From NCBI GenBank assembly GCA_022701275.1, contig CP031740.1, positions 3,111,001 through 3,175,000 on the forward strand: a stretch of 64,000 bases of DNA, read 5' to 3'. Source of the DNA: Microcoleus vaginatus PCC 9802. Lineage in GTDB: Bacteria; Cyanobacteriota; Cyanobacteriia; Cyanobacteriales; Microcoleaceae. The notes below the pieces were generated by a model. The model saw only the letters and a program-made list of their open reading frames with translations. It searched no databases and was not told the origin of the DNA. Of the stretch, positions 35,591 to 44,218 are shown piece by piece; the stretch's first letter is position 1, and every line of letters starts with the position of its first letter. Position numbers and translations under genes: made by a program.

Positions 35591-35645
35591 AAATATTGCG
35601 CTCTGACATGATAACTCAAGTAAATGTTAGCAAGTAGGTGAATTT

Positions 35646-36023
35646 GTGGAACGAATACCGATACTTCAAATGGGAGAATTTTTGCTAGTAACAATTCAAG
35701 TAGATATGCACGACAGGTTAGCAATGACCCTGCAAGATGACCTGACGAACCGCATCGTCAAAACAGGTGTCAAAGGTGTGTTAATAGAAATTTCTTCCCT
35801 CGAAATTGTTGATTCTTTTATCGGTCGCATTATCAACAATATCGCTAGTATGTCGCGAATTTTAGATGCGGAAACAGTTGTGGTCGGGATGCAGCCAGCG
35901 GTTGCTATTACGCTCGTTGAGCTGGGGCTTTCCCTGACAGGAGTTCGCACAGCTTTAAGCGTTGAAAAGGGCATGATTTTGTTAAGAAAATCCTTGGGTT
36001 GGTCTGTTGACGAGCAAGCGTAA
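35646..36023 (+). CDS. rsbS: RsbS-type STAS antagonist
   Basis: A single STAS domain of 125 residues that would sequester RsbT with RsbR in a stressosome. MERIPILQMGEFLLVTIQVDMHD, then VKGVLIEISSLEIVDSFIGRII contains the conserved phosphorylatable Ser (VDSF, the S59 equivalent), and VVVGMQPAVAITLVELGL is the third STAS strand region. It starts with GTG 35646, 55 bases after rsbR, with a weak ribosome site. Same-strand and same order as Bacillus and Vibrio rsbRST. Confidence 0.93.
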   Translation: MERIPILQMGEFLLVTIQVDMHDRLAMTLQDDLTNRIVKTGVKGVLIEISSLEIVDSFIGRIINNIASMSRILDAETVVVGMQPAVAITLVELGLSLTGVRTALSVEKGMILLRKSLGWSVDEQA

Positions 36024-36286
36024 GCAGTTGATTAATAGTCCCCTGACTGAGGCACAGGCAGTCAAGAAAACTAGTTTGTTTGTAGATACCTTGTTGACAA
36101 ACTGAAGATTTCTTAGGACAGGGCTTACGCACTCAAGGGGGTTAAATCAAGGGTTGAGATTCCTGGACTATGTTCTCTTTTGAGAGAAAATCGTAGTAAG
36201 TGCGTAAGTCCTATTAGGAGAAACTAAGTTGATGAGCGTAAGTCCTATATTTTGGGGAGAAGTTCTATTTTGGTACAGTAGCCGCC

Positions 36287-36685
36287 ATGTCAAAACGTGA
36301 GACACTAGAAATCCGATCGTCATCCGATATAGTCCACGTCCGACAGCAAGTGCGAAGTTGGGCTGTAGCAATGGGATTCGGTTTATTAGACCAAACGAAA
36401 ATCGTTACCGCAGCCAGCGAACTCGCCCGCAATACTGTAGACTACGGCAAAGGGGGAACTGTAACTCTCGAAACGCTCCAATTAGGCACCCGCAAAGGGC
36501 TGAGGCTGATATTTGAAGACAAGGGGCCAGGAATTCCAGACATCGAATTGGCAATGACTGACGGTTATACTTCTAATCACGGTTTGGGTTTGGGACTCAG
36601 TGGTTCCAAGCGGTTGATGCACGAATTTGAGATTGTTTCCAAAGTGGGTAAGGGGACTAAAATTGTGATCGTCCGCTGGCGGTGA
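36287..36685 (+). CDS. rsbT: RsbT-type switch kinase
   Basis: A 132-residue GHKL kinase/anti-anti-sigma regulator. N-box ASELARNTVDYG, G1 box DKGPGI and G2 box GLGLGLSGSKRLMHEF are clear; no other domain is present. It would phosphorylate RsbR and RsbS and then activate a phosphatase. The gap of 263 bases after rsbS contains a GCGTAAGTCCTAT direct repeat, so it may have its own promoter. It starts with ATG 36287. Confidence 0.93.
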   Translation: MSKRETLEIRSSSDIVHVRQQVRSWAVAMGFGLLDQTKIVTAASELARNTVDYGKGGTVTLETLQLGTRKGLRLIFEDKGPGIPDIELAMTDGYTSNHGLGLGLSGSKRLMHEFEIVSKVGKGTKIVIVRWR

Positions 36686-36896
36686 GTAAGTAATACGATT
36701 TGAGAGTTGAGATTTTAGATTAAAGAATTGGGAATGACTGATGACTATCGGGGTTTGGACCTTGCGTATAGTGGCATTCTTTTTTTAAATTGGTATAAAG
36801 AGCAACCAGCAAAGCCAAGAAGTGATTCTTGGAATGCAACCCCATACCCGGAGAGGGTTGGCCTATGGAGGATTTCATGATTAGAGCTGATAAAAA

Positions 36897-37916
36897 ATGA
36901 TAGATGCCGTAGCCCTGCCCGTAACAGAAGAAAGTCAAGTGGGAGAAGCGCGCCGAATCGCAGTCGCCCTCGCGACCGAAGTCGGATTTAACGAGACCGA
37001 TCGCGGTAAAGTGGCAATTGTTACCACCGAAGCAGCAAAAAACGTGGTCAAGCACGCCCGCGAAGGAGAACTTTTGCTGCGAACATTAAAAACAACGGCA
37101 GGATATAGCATTGAAATAGTAGCGCTAGACCGGGGGCAAGGCATGGCAAATGTCTCGCTGTGTCTGCGGGACGGTTTTTCAACAGCGGGAAGCCCTGGAA
37201 CTGGACTGGGGGCAATTAAACGCCTCTCTACTTTTTTTGATATTCATTCTGTACCAAAACTGGGGACAGCCTTATTAGCGCGGCTGGAACCGACCCAAAA
37301 TAGCCGGGAAGCATCCCAAAACAGCAATTACTTAGAATTAGGGGTTATCCACTTACCGAAAGCAGGAGAGCAAATTTGCGGGGATTCGTGGGCTGCGGAA
37401 AATCACCTTGACAAAAACCTGATTTTAGTTGCAGACGGGCTTGGCTACGGGGATTTGGCGGAGGAAGCGTCTCGCGAAGCAGTGCGGGTATTTGAGGAAA
37501 ACGCCAAACTCGGGCCGAAAGCAATTTTAGAGAAGGCGCACGCTGCTTTAAAAAATACCAGAGGAGCGGCTGCGGCGATCGCCCAAATCGATCCTACCCA
37601 ACAAACAGTTTGTTTTGCCGGAATTGGCAACATCAGCGGTGTAGTGGTCACAAATAACCAAAGCCGCACCATGGTTTCCTACAATGGCACAGTTGGACAT
37701 ATGATGCGAAAAGTAGCAGAATTTGTTTATCCTTGGTCGCAGCAGTCCCTACTCATCATGCACTCCGACGGTTTGGCGGCGCAGTGGAATTTAAACCGCT
37801 ACCCGGGTTTAGCCTCCAGACATCCGGCTTTAATCGCAGCCGTGCTCTACCGGGACTTCAAACGCACTCGCGATGATATGACAGTTATAGTAGCCAAGGT
37901 GAGAGAAGCAGCGTGA
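36897..37916 (+). CDS. HATPase-PP2C fusion (RsbT/RsbW-like + RsbX/SpoIIE-like)
   Basis: A 339-residue two-domain protein. Residues 1-130 are a GHKL ATPase (EAAKNVVKHA N-box, DRGQGM, GSPGTGLGAIKRL). Residues 145-339 are a PP2C/SpoIIE phosphatase of the RsbX type (VADGLGYGDLAEEASREA, MHSDGL, RDDMTVIV), with metal-binding Asp residues. In Bacillus RsbX resets RsbR/RsbS; here kinase-like and phosphatase-like domains are joined. The stop overlaps the start of the following kinase gene (TGA/GTG at 37913-37916), so they are probably translationally coupled. Confidence 0.88.
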   Translation: MIDAVALPVTEESQVGEARRIAVALATEVGFNETDRGKVAIVTTEAAKNVVKHAREGELLLRTLKTTAGYSIEIVALDRGQGMANVSLCLRDGFSTAGSPGTGLGAIKRLSTFFDIHSVPKLGTALLARLEPTQNSREASQNSNYLELGVIHLPKAGEQICGDSWAAENHLDKNLILVADGLGYGDLAEEASREAVRVFEENAKLGPKAILEKAHAALKNTRGAAAAIAQIDPTQQTVCFAGIGNISGVVVTNNQSRTMVSYNGTVGHMMRKVAEFVYPWSQQSLLIMHSDGLAAQWNLNRYPGLASRHPALIAAVLYRDFKRTRDDMTVIVAKVREAA

Positions 37917-39469
37917 GTTACCCAATCCTGACGACGGAAGTCCGCTTTGAACAAGACATCGTACAAGTACGCCAAAGAGCTCGCCAAATTGCTAAAGGGC
38001 TGGGATTCGATTCCCAAGTACAAACCCGCATCGCCACAGCAGTTTCCGAAATTGCCCGCAATGCTTTCAAATATGCAGGCGGTGGCAAAGTAGAATTCAT
38101 TGTGGAAGGGGAATCGCCCCAAATTTTTCGGACTCGGATTTCCGACACCGGGCCGGGAATTGCTGATTTACCGGCTGTGTTAAGCCCCAATTTTCGATCG
38201 CAAACCGGCGCGGGACTCGGTTTAGCAGCAGCGAAACGGTTGATGGACGAAGTGAAAATCGACTCTGCGCCCGATCGCGGAACGGCTGTACAATTAATTA
38301 AACAGTTTTCCAAACATATGCCTGCGCTGAGTGCGATCGAACTAAATAAATTAGTTGACAAATTAGCGCGCCAAATTCCCGAAGATCCCTATGCCGAAAT
38401 TCAGCAGCAAAATCAAGAATTACTACGCACTTTAGACGAACTCCGCCAGCGTCAAGAAGAACTCGTACAATTAAATCAACAACTAGAAGATACCAATCGC
38501 GGAGTCCTGGCACTTTACGCTGAATTGAACGATAAGGCCGAATCTCTCCGGCGCGCCAGCGAACTCAAGACCAGCTTTCTCTCTAATATGAGCCACGAGT
38601 TTCGTACTCCGCTAACGGCCATTATGAGCCTTTCGGAAATATTGTTACATCGCCTTGACGGAGAACTTTCCCCCGAACAGGACAAGCAAGTAAATTACAT
38701 TTACAAATCCGCCGAGTCTCTCGCAGAACTTGTCAACGACTCGTTAGATTTAGCCAAAGTAGAAGCCGGAAAACTAACTGTTCGCGTGGCTGATTTTGAA
38801 GTCGAAGATTTGTTCAGCGCCCTGCGAGGAATGATGCGCCCCCTGCTTCCCCAAAACTCTGCCGTTTCTATAATTTTTGAAGATCCTCTCGAACTTCCAA
38901 TCCTTACAACCGACGAGGGCAAAGTTTCTCAGATTTTGCGAAATCTGATTTCTAATGCCCTTAAATTTACCGAAGCAGGTGAAGTTCGAGTTGCTGCGGA
39001 AATGGGAGAGGAGGGAACAGTTACTTTTTCAGTAGCAGATACTGGCATCGGCATTGCCCCAGCCGATCAAAGGCGGATTTTTGAAGAATTTGTCCAACTC
39101 GAAAACCCCTTGCAGAAGCGCGTCAAAGGCACAGGATTGGGATTGTCTCTGTGCAAAAAACTGGCGGAATTTCTAGGGGGAAGCATTGAAATCACAAGTT
39201 CACCCGGAGTGGGTTCGACTTTTTTTGTAACACTGCCGATTCTGTATCCTGGAGAGGAAGAAAACCCTTTGGAAATGTCCCCTGCTAAGGGAGATGAAAT
39301 ATCGCTGGCAAGCGCAAATTCTCGTAGCTTGCGGGGTTCCGGGGCATCGCCAGCGGCGGATTCAGCAGCCAAAGTTTTGATTGGGGAGGATGAAGATAGT
39401 TTTTCGGTATTTGCTGAAAAACTTGCCACCAATTCATTGTACTGCGATATAGGTCGCCAACGGCGCTGA
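37913..39469 (+). CDS. Hybrid sensor: RsbT-like ATPase + histidine kinase (decayed receiver at the end)
   Basis: A 518-residue protein. Residues 1-130 are a second GHKL domain of RsbT type (VSEIARNAFKYA, SDTGPGI, GAGLGLAAAKRLMDE). Residues 160-215 are Gln/Glu-rich coiled coil (QQQNQELLRTLDELRQRQEEL). HisKA has SNMSHEFRTPLTAI with His at about 228, and a second full HATPase_c follows (NLISNALKF, DTGIGI, GTGLGLSLCKKLAEF). A receiver start (AAKVLIGEDED) begins near residue 485 and is cut by frameshifts; the rest is in the remnant to 39669. GTG start overlaps the preceding stop. Confidence 0.87.
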   Translation: MSYPILTTEVRFEQDIVQVRQRARQIAKGLGFDSQVQTRIATAVSEIARNAFKYAGGGKVEFIVEGESPQIFRTRISDTGPGIADLPAVLSPNFRSQTGAGLGLAAAKRLMDEVKIDSAPDRGTAVQLIKQFSKHMPALSAIELNKLVDKLARQIPEDPYAEIQQQNQELLRTLDELRQRQEELVQLNQQLEDTNRGVLALYAELNDKAESLRRASELKTSFLSNMSHEFRTPLTAIMSLSEILLHRLDGELSPEQDKQVNYIYKSAESLAELVNDSLDLAKVEAGKLTVRVADFEVEDLFSALRGMMRPLLPQNSAVSIIFEDPLELPILTTDEGKVSQILRNLISNALKFTEAGEVRVAAEMGEEGTVTFSVADTGIGIAPADQRRIFEEFVQLENPLQKRVKGTGLGLSLCKKLAEFLGGSIEITSSPGVGSTFFVTLPILYPGEEENPLEMSPAKGDEISLASANSRSLRGSGASPAADSAAKVLIGEDEDSFSVFAEKLATNSLYCDIGRQRR

Positions 39470-39669
39470 AGGTTTGGGTGCGGCTGCTCTTTGAGCAACC
39501 GCAAGCAATTTTTATCGACATTGTGATACCGGGTCTGACCGAATTGGAGGTTTGGGAAGGTTGGAAATGCGATCGGACTACTTATCAAATACCTGCTATC
39601 GTGATGAATTCAAAACATTTTGGGTTACATCACTTTTTTGCTGTGCCGGGTGCTAGGACTGCACGATGA
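39370..39669 (+). pseudogene. Decayed receiver domain at the end of the hybrid kinase
   Basis: Past the kinase the reading jumps between frames: AAKVLIGEDEDSFSVF in the gene frame, VANGAEGLGAAAL in a second, then EQPQAIFIDIVIPGL..EVWEGWKCDRTTYQIPAIVM in a third, ending at 39669. Together these are a REC domain with the phospho-accepting Asp in FIDIVIPG. At least two frameshifts separate them, so the hybrid kinase of this strain ends early. The following stretch to 40065 has no gene I can see. Confidence 0.8.
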
Positions 39670-40065
39670 AAAATATTATTCCGATGCAAAGGGAAATGAT
39701 ATCAGGCATTGTAGCTTTGGAGAACTGAAGTCGGATGCTGCGAACCTAATTATATTTTTTTCACCGTATTTTATATTGTTCGTAAGAGCGTTAATTTAGA
39801 GCAGGCAAGATTTATTTAATTTGCAACAGCATTTAACCTTTGTGCTGTAAAATGTAGCAGTTCTCAGTTGGCGACTACATAGTAGGGACTTACCGAGGGC
39901 CTATTTTCGTGTAGGCGATCGGCTAAAATCCATGATAAATCTTGTTCTTAGCAAAGTCTCGATTAATAAAAGTAATGCAAGAGTAGGCCCGTAATCCGAA
40001 CCCATACAAAATAAGCCATTCCCAATTCCCAATTCTAAAATCTAAACTCTAAAATCTAAAATGGT

Positions 40066-41538
40066 ATGACTTTCATCTCCCTTCAATATGCCCTATTTTT
40101 GTTAGTTTTGTTCGCGGCTTACTGGTTGGTTCCGCTGCGGTGGTGGCGGATGTTCATCATGTTGGCGGGTAGTTTGATTTTTTACGCTTCGCTGCAAATT
40201 TGGTACATTCCTCTGCTGTTAGTCGGTGCTTTGTTTAATTACTGCTTGGCGATGGCGATTGGGGAACCTCTGGATTGGCGAATTGCCAATGAATCTTGGA
40301 ACCGCCGCCGTTTGTTGCTGCTGTGGATAGGCATCTGCCTGAATGTGTTGCTGCTTCTGGGCTTTAAGTATGTGCCTTTTTTATTGAGTTCGATCGGCAC
40401 TTTGTTCAATTGGCCTTTCGCTATCGACGGGGCTGACTGGGTGAAAAGTCACGTCATCGCACCCCTGGGATTGAGTTTCTTTTGCTTTGAGTGCATTGCT
40501 TATTTGATTGACGTGTACCGAGGCGCGCCGGCTGCTACTTCGCTGCTGCACTTTGCTGCTTACAAGTTGTTTTTTCCAAAACTGATTTCAGGGCCGATTA
40601 CTCGGTATCACAACTTGATATATCAACTGAAAACCCAGCAATTTCCGACGCCCGATCGCATTTCTGAGGGACTTTGGACGATCGCCTTTGGTGCAGTAAA
40701 AAAAGGTCTTTTCGCAGATAACTTGGGAATTTATGTCGATTTAAGCTTTACCAACTTGCAGCGGGCGGGTAGCGAGGATTTGTGGCTGGCTATTTTTGCT
40801 TACGGGCTGCAACTTTATCTCGATTTTAGTGGCTATGTTGACATGGCGCGCGGTACTGCTTTGCTGCTGGGTTGGTATTTGCCACCAAATTTTGATTTTC
40901 CTTATTTTAGTGCCAGCATAGCTGATTTTTGGCGACGCTGGCACATGACTTTAGGCGATTGGCTACGCAATTATTTGTATTTTCCTTTGGGCGGTTCGCG
41001 AGTCGGTTTGTGGCGCACTTGTCTGAATTTGTCAATTGTCATGTTAATTGCGGGAATTTGGCACGGGGCAGCTTGGGGATTTATTGTGTGGGGGGGTTTA
41101 CACGGTTTAGCTTTGGCGGTTCACAGGGTGACTGATGTGCTGTTTAAGCGGTTGCGGATTGAGTTTTTGTGGGAAAATCCGATCGGGATTGCGATCGGTT
41201 GGCTGTTGACTCAGGCGATGGTTTTTGGTAGTTGGATATTTTTCCGCCTTCCCGATTTAAAGGATTCTGGATGGGCGATTTCGCATTTGTGGGGACACAC
41301 TGCTGACGTACAGTTTGCTGAGAAAGTTTATGGCGAAGCTTTGGGTTTGGAAAGAGTGCATTTAACTTGGATGTTGGCGGCTTTGGCTGCGGCGATGCTG
41401 GGAAATTATGCGTTGAGCCGGGGTTTGAAGTTAGAGTTAAATTGGCCGATGAAATTGGTGTTAGTGCCGCTTTGTTTGTATGCGGTTTGGGTGTTGGCTC
41501 CCGAAGGCGGTTTGCCTTATATTTATTTTGATTTTTAG
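40066..41538 (+). CDS. MBOAT-family O-acyltransferase (AlgI-like)
   Basis: A 490-residue polytopic membrane protein with about ten hydrophobic helices. Family motifs are FPKLISGPITRY, LYLDFSGYVDMARG, NFDFPYFSASIADFWRRWHMTLGDWLRNYLYFPLGG and the invariant-His WHGAAWGF. AlgI/PatA-type MBOATs transfer acyl (usually acetyl) groups to exported polysaccharides. No AlgJ/DltD-like partner is seen beside it. Start ATG 40066. The substrate is unknown; extracellular polysaccharide is a reasonable guess. Confidence 0.9.
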   Translation: MTFISLQYALFLLVLFAAYWLVPLRWWRMFIMLAGSLIFYASLQIWYIPLLLVGALFNYCLAMAIGEPLDWRIANESWNRRRLLLLWIGICLNVLLLLGFKYVPFLLSSIGTLFNWPFAIDGADWVKSHVIAPLGLSFFCFECIAYLIDVYRGAPAATSLLHFAAYKLFFPKLISGPITRYHNLIYQLKTQQFPTPDRISEGLWTIAFGAVKKGLFADNLGIYVDLSFTNLQRAGSEDLWLAIFAYGLQLYLDFSGYVDMARGTALLLGWYLPPNFDFPYFSASIADFWRRWHMTLGDWLRNYLYFPLGGSRVGLWRTCLNLSIVMLIAGIWHGAAWGFIVWGGLHGLALAVHRVTDVLFKRLRIEFLWENPIGIAIGWLLTQAMVFGSWIFFRLPDLKDSGWAISHLWGHTADVQFAEKVYGEALGLERVHLTWMLAALAAAMLGNYALSRGLKLELNWPMKLVLVPLCLYAVWVLAPEGGLPYIYFDF

Positions 41539-41611
41539 GGTAGGATGTAATCCCCCGTAAGGTACACAGCGCGCACCCTACGACGACATTGAGGTGCGCC
41601 GCAGTGATTCC

Positions 41612-41831
41612 CCGCTACCTATTAGTGTCAACTTAAGCTTTTAGTTCGCCAGTCCTTCCACTCACCCAACAATCCGCCAGGGAATGAATTCCCTGTCTCA
41701 TAGCTAAAGTCCTCTCAAAGAGGAGTGAAGAACTCATTAGTCCTCATAGCGAGGAATTTCGCTTTGAGGTTCTTGTTTCAAGCGCTGCCGGACTGAGGGT
41801 TTAACGTTAAGTTGACACGAATGCCCGCTAC
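41612..41831. mobile_element. MITE-like element, copy C
   Basis: Left end contains GTGTCAACTTAA (41625-41636), right end the exact complement TTAAGTTGACAC (41807-41818), with more diverged outer bases to about 41612 and 41831. The interior shares CCGCCAGGGAATGAATTCC and TCATAGCTAAAGTCCTC blocks with copies A and B. It sits between the MBOAT gene and the sulfurtransferase, and no coding sequence is inside. Confidence 0.65.
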
Positions 41832-41877
41832 CCTACAACTCACACTCAACAGTCAACAATCATCTCGCTTCTGCACC

Positions 41878-42702
41878 CTACAACTGATAAGAACACCAGT
41901 CACTCCAGCTACCGACATAAAGTTTAGCATCGGGAATTCCGGCGATTTCTAAAGACAGTAAATTAACGCACGCCGTCACCCCGGAACCGCAATAAACAAT
42001 AATTTCTTCGGCTTTTTCTAATTCTGTCCACCGCTGCTTTTGTTCGGATGCCGATCGCACTTTTCCAGTTTCATCCGTCACCCCTTGCCAAGGATAGTTA
42101 ACCGCACCCGGAATGTGACCTGCAATGGGGTCGATCGGCTCCCGCAAACCTTCATATCTCTCGCTTTCTCGCGAATCAACCAACACCTTCCCTGGCAAGT
42201 CTTTACGCTCTTTTACCGCCTCAATATCGACCGCCAAATCCTGCTGCAAATGAGCAACAAATTTACCCTCGCGGGGGTCGGGCAAAGTATTTGTTACCGG
42301 ATAGCCCGCCGCTTTCCAGCCGCTGAAACCGCCGTCTAACAAAGCGACTTTACTATGTCCCATATATCGCAGCAGCCACCACAAACGAGCGGCAAAAGCC
42401 AGCCGCGAATCGTCATATGCGACGACTAAAGTTTCTGGTGAATTAATGCCGAGCGCGCTCAATTTATCAGCTAATTCTTCCATATTTGGCAGCGGATGTC
42501 TACCGCCGTGTTTGCCCACTGAACTCGCGAGATCGCGGTTTAAATCTAAATAGAAAGCTCCGGGAATGTGACTTTCTTGATATTGTTTTTGTCCCAATTC
42601 AGGGTCGGCAAGGGAAAACCGACAGTCAATGATTACAAATTGCGGATTGTCGGTATTGGTGGCTAACCATTCAGGAGAAACGATTAAAGTGTTGTCAGTC
42701 AT
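41878..42702 (-). CDS. Two-domain sulfurtransferase (rhodanese/3-mercaptopyruvate type)
   Basis: A 274-residue tandem-rhodanese protein. The first domain (VIIDCRFSLAD..HIPGAFYLDLNRDLA) is inactive-like; the second has LVDSRESERYEG and the active-site loop VYCGSGVTACVNLL, Cys in CGSGVT. A CGSGVT loop is the form usual for mercaptopyruvate sulfurtransferases rather than the CRKGVT of thiosulfate enzymes. It would transfer sulfane sulfur to cyanide or thiols. ATG 42700-42702. It lies next to a hypothetical gene on the same strand. Confidence 0.9.
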   Translation of the reverse strand: MTDNTLIVSPEWLATNTDNPQFVIIDCRFSLADPELGQKQYQESHIPGAFYLDLNRDLASSVGKHGGRHPLPNMEELADKLSALGINSPETLVVAYDDSRLAFAARLWWLLRYMGHSKVALLDGGFSGWKAAGYPVTNTLPDPREGKFVAHLQQDLAVDIEAVKERKDLPGKVLVDSRESERYEGLREPIDPIAGHIPGAVNYPWQGVTDETGKVRSASEQKQRWTELEKAEEIIVYCGSGVTACVNLLSLEIAGIPDAKLYVGSWSDWCSYQL

Positions 42703-42727
42703 AATTTTTCAAATCTATATTTGAACA

Positions 42728-43711
42728 TTATCTAGAAGGAGATTTTTTCTCGGGTTCTGCTTTGTCGGAAGGAGATTTCTCTGAAGCTCTATTTTCAGAA
42801 TTGGATTTTTTAGGAGTTGCTTTTTCCGGAGTTTCTTTGGGCGAATTGGATTTTTTAGGAGTTGCTTTTTCCGCAGGTAATTTTTCGGCTGGTGCGGGAG
42901 TTGGAGTTGGCAGAGGGGGAGTTACTGCTGCTTCTTGAGCGTAAAGCAGATATTTCTGATACTCGATTACTTTTGCTTGAGCTAGTTGATGGTTGGGGCT
43001 AGAGACTGGTACTCTTCTCATTAATGAGACCGCTTCTTGCCAACGATCGGTAACTGTAGTCCAATCTTCCTTGCTTTTTGCCACTCGCCCTAATTCTGCT
43101 GCTTTGAGTGCGCTGTTAACGGCTTCTCGAAAAGTATCCGGTGCAGTTGCTAAATTTGCTGTTTCATCGGGATTCTCCCCCGCAGTTGCTGCTGGCTGGT
43201 TCAAAATTTTACCGACAAACGCCACCACGGCGATCGCCAACATACCTGTTACTAGCCCGACTACAATGAAAGTTGAGCGCAGCCGATTCTCAAATGCAGC
43301 AAGTTCCGGCGCTTTTTCCTCCTCAAAATTGTTATCCATCTCTGTGCGATCGTCCATATTAGCAACCGCAGTATTTGGCACAGATTCTCCCCCAAAGCTC
43401 TGTGGTTCCAAAGTGCTTTTCTCCAAACTAAACTCTTGACTCCAAGCAGCAGCAATCTGACCGCTTTCTCGGCCCTCAACCTTCACTTTGCGAATCGAAT
43501 CCGGCTGCAAATTCGTCAGCTCGGTGCGGACAAAATCAACTAATGTATTTTCTATGGGTACCTGCTCGGCCTCAAGAATTAGATCCAAACAGTCGCCGTC
43601 GAGATTCGCCGAGGCTGTGATGCCTTCAGATTGCAACCGGCTGTTTAGCCAAGATGCGATGCCCTGCGGATTTCCCTGCTTGGCAAGTTCCTGAAAATTA
43701 AGCTCTGTCAT
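42728..43711 (-). CDS. Membrane-anchored protein with Lys/Pro-rich repeat tail
   Basis: A 327-residue protein I do not recognise by name. Residues 1-110 form a soluble domain (ASWLNSRLQSEGITASANLDGDCLDLILEAE). One membrane helix lies near residues 145-167 (IVVGLVTGMLAIAVVAFVG). A helical region follows (VNSALKAAELGRVAKSKEDWTTVTDRWQEAVSLM), then a tail with EKATPKKSNSP repeated about twice. The first domain and the helix-plus-TPR-like part resemble widespread cyanobacterial hypothetical proteins. It lies 26 bases upstream of the sulfurtransferase on the same strand, so they may be co-transcribed. Function unknown. Confidence 0.75.
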   Translation of the reverse strand: MTELNFQELAKQGNPQGIASWLNSRLQSEGITASANLDGDCLDLILEAEQVPIENTLVDFVRTELTNLQPDSIRKVKVEGRESGQIAAAWSQEFSLEKSTLEPQSFGGESVPNTAVANMDDRTEMDNNFEEEKAPELAAFENRLRSTFIVVGLVTGMLAIAVVAFVGKILNQPAATAGENPDETANLATAPDTFREAVNSALKAAELGRVAKSKEDWTTVTDRWQEAVSLMRRVPVSSPNHQLAQAKVIEYQKYLLYAQEAAVTPPLPTPTPAPAEKLPAEKATPKKSNSPKETPEKATPKKSNSENRASEKSPSDKAEPEKKSPSR

Positions 43712-44218
43712 AGCTGGACACCTGATAACGCAGAAGATAGAAGGTAGAAGGAAGAAAAAATGAAAAAGTCAGAAAGAGTTTTTTGGAGTTGAAAACACAA
43801 TAACTGAAATTCAACAAATAGTATAATGTATCGTGGCAAATCCCAGCCCAAAGATGCAAATTATCACTCTCGCTAGCCCTGGCATCCCTTGGGAAAAGAC
43901 TTTAGTCCTTTCTGCGAACCGAACTCAGGTTTGCAGTACAGCCACAAATCCTCTCCCTAAGTCGCCAAATAATACCATTGCTTCAAGCTGGTAATTGATA
44001 CCGGGGGCGCAACATCAGATACTGCAACGGCATTAAGTTGAACCGCAAGCATCGTCCCTAAAACCGACATCCGGCTGAAAAAAGCCTCGATCGCGCGGAT
44101 GCGAGATGGGAAATTTTAGATGAAAAATTTGTGCGATCGCAGTGCCATCGGCGGACAGCGAGTGATATCATCAGTTAGTCAATATTCAAGTTTTTATAGC
44201 AAATAACTCGATCGTACA
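43712..44218. other. 507-base gap, no gene recognised
   Basis: AT-rich gap between the minus-strand hypothetical and glmU, divergent from both. CGATCGC words are present; no ORF, repeat family or RNA signature was recognised. It should contain the promoters of both flanking genes. Confidence 0.4.
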
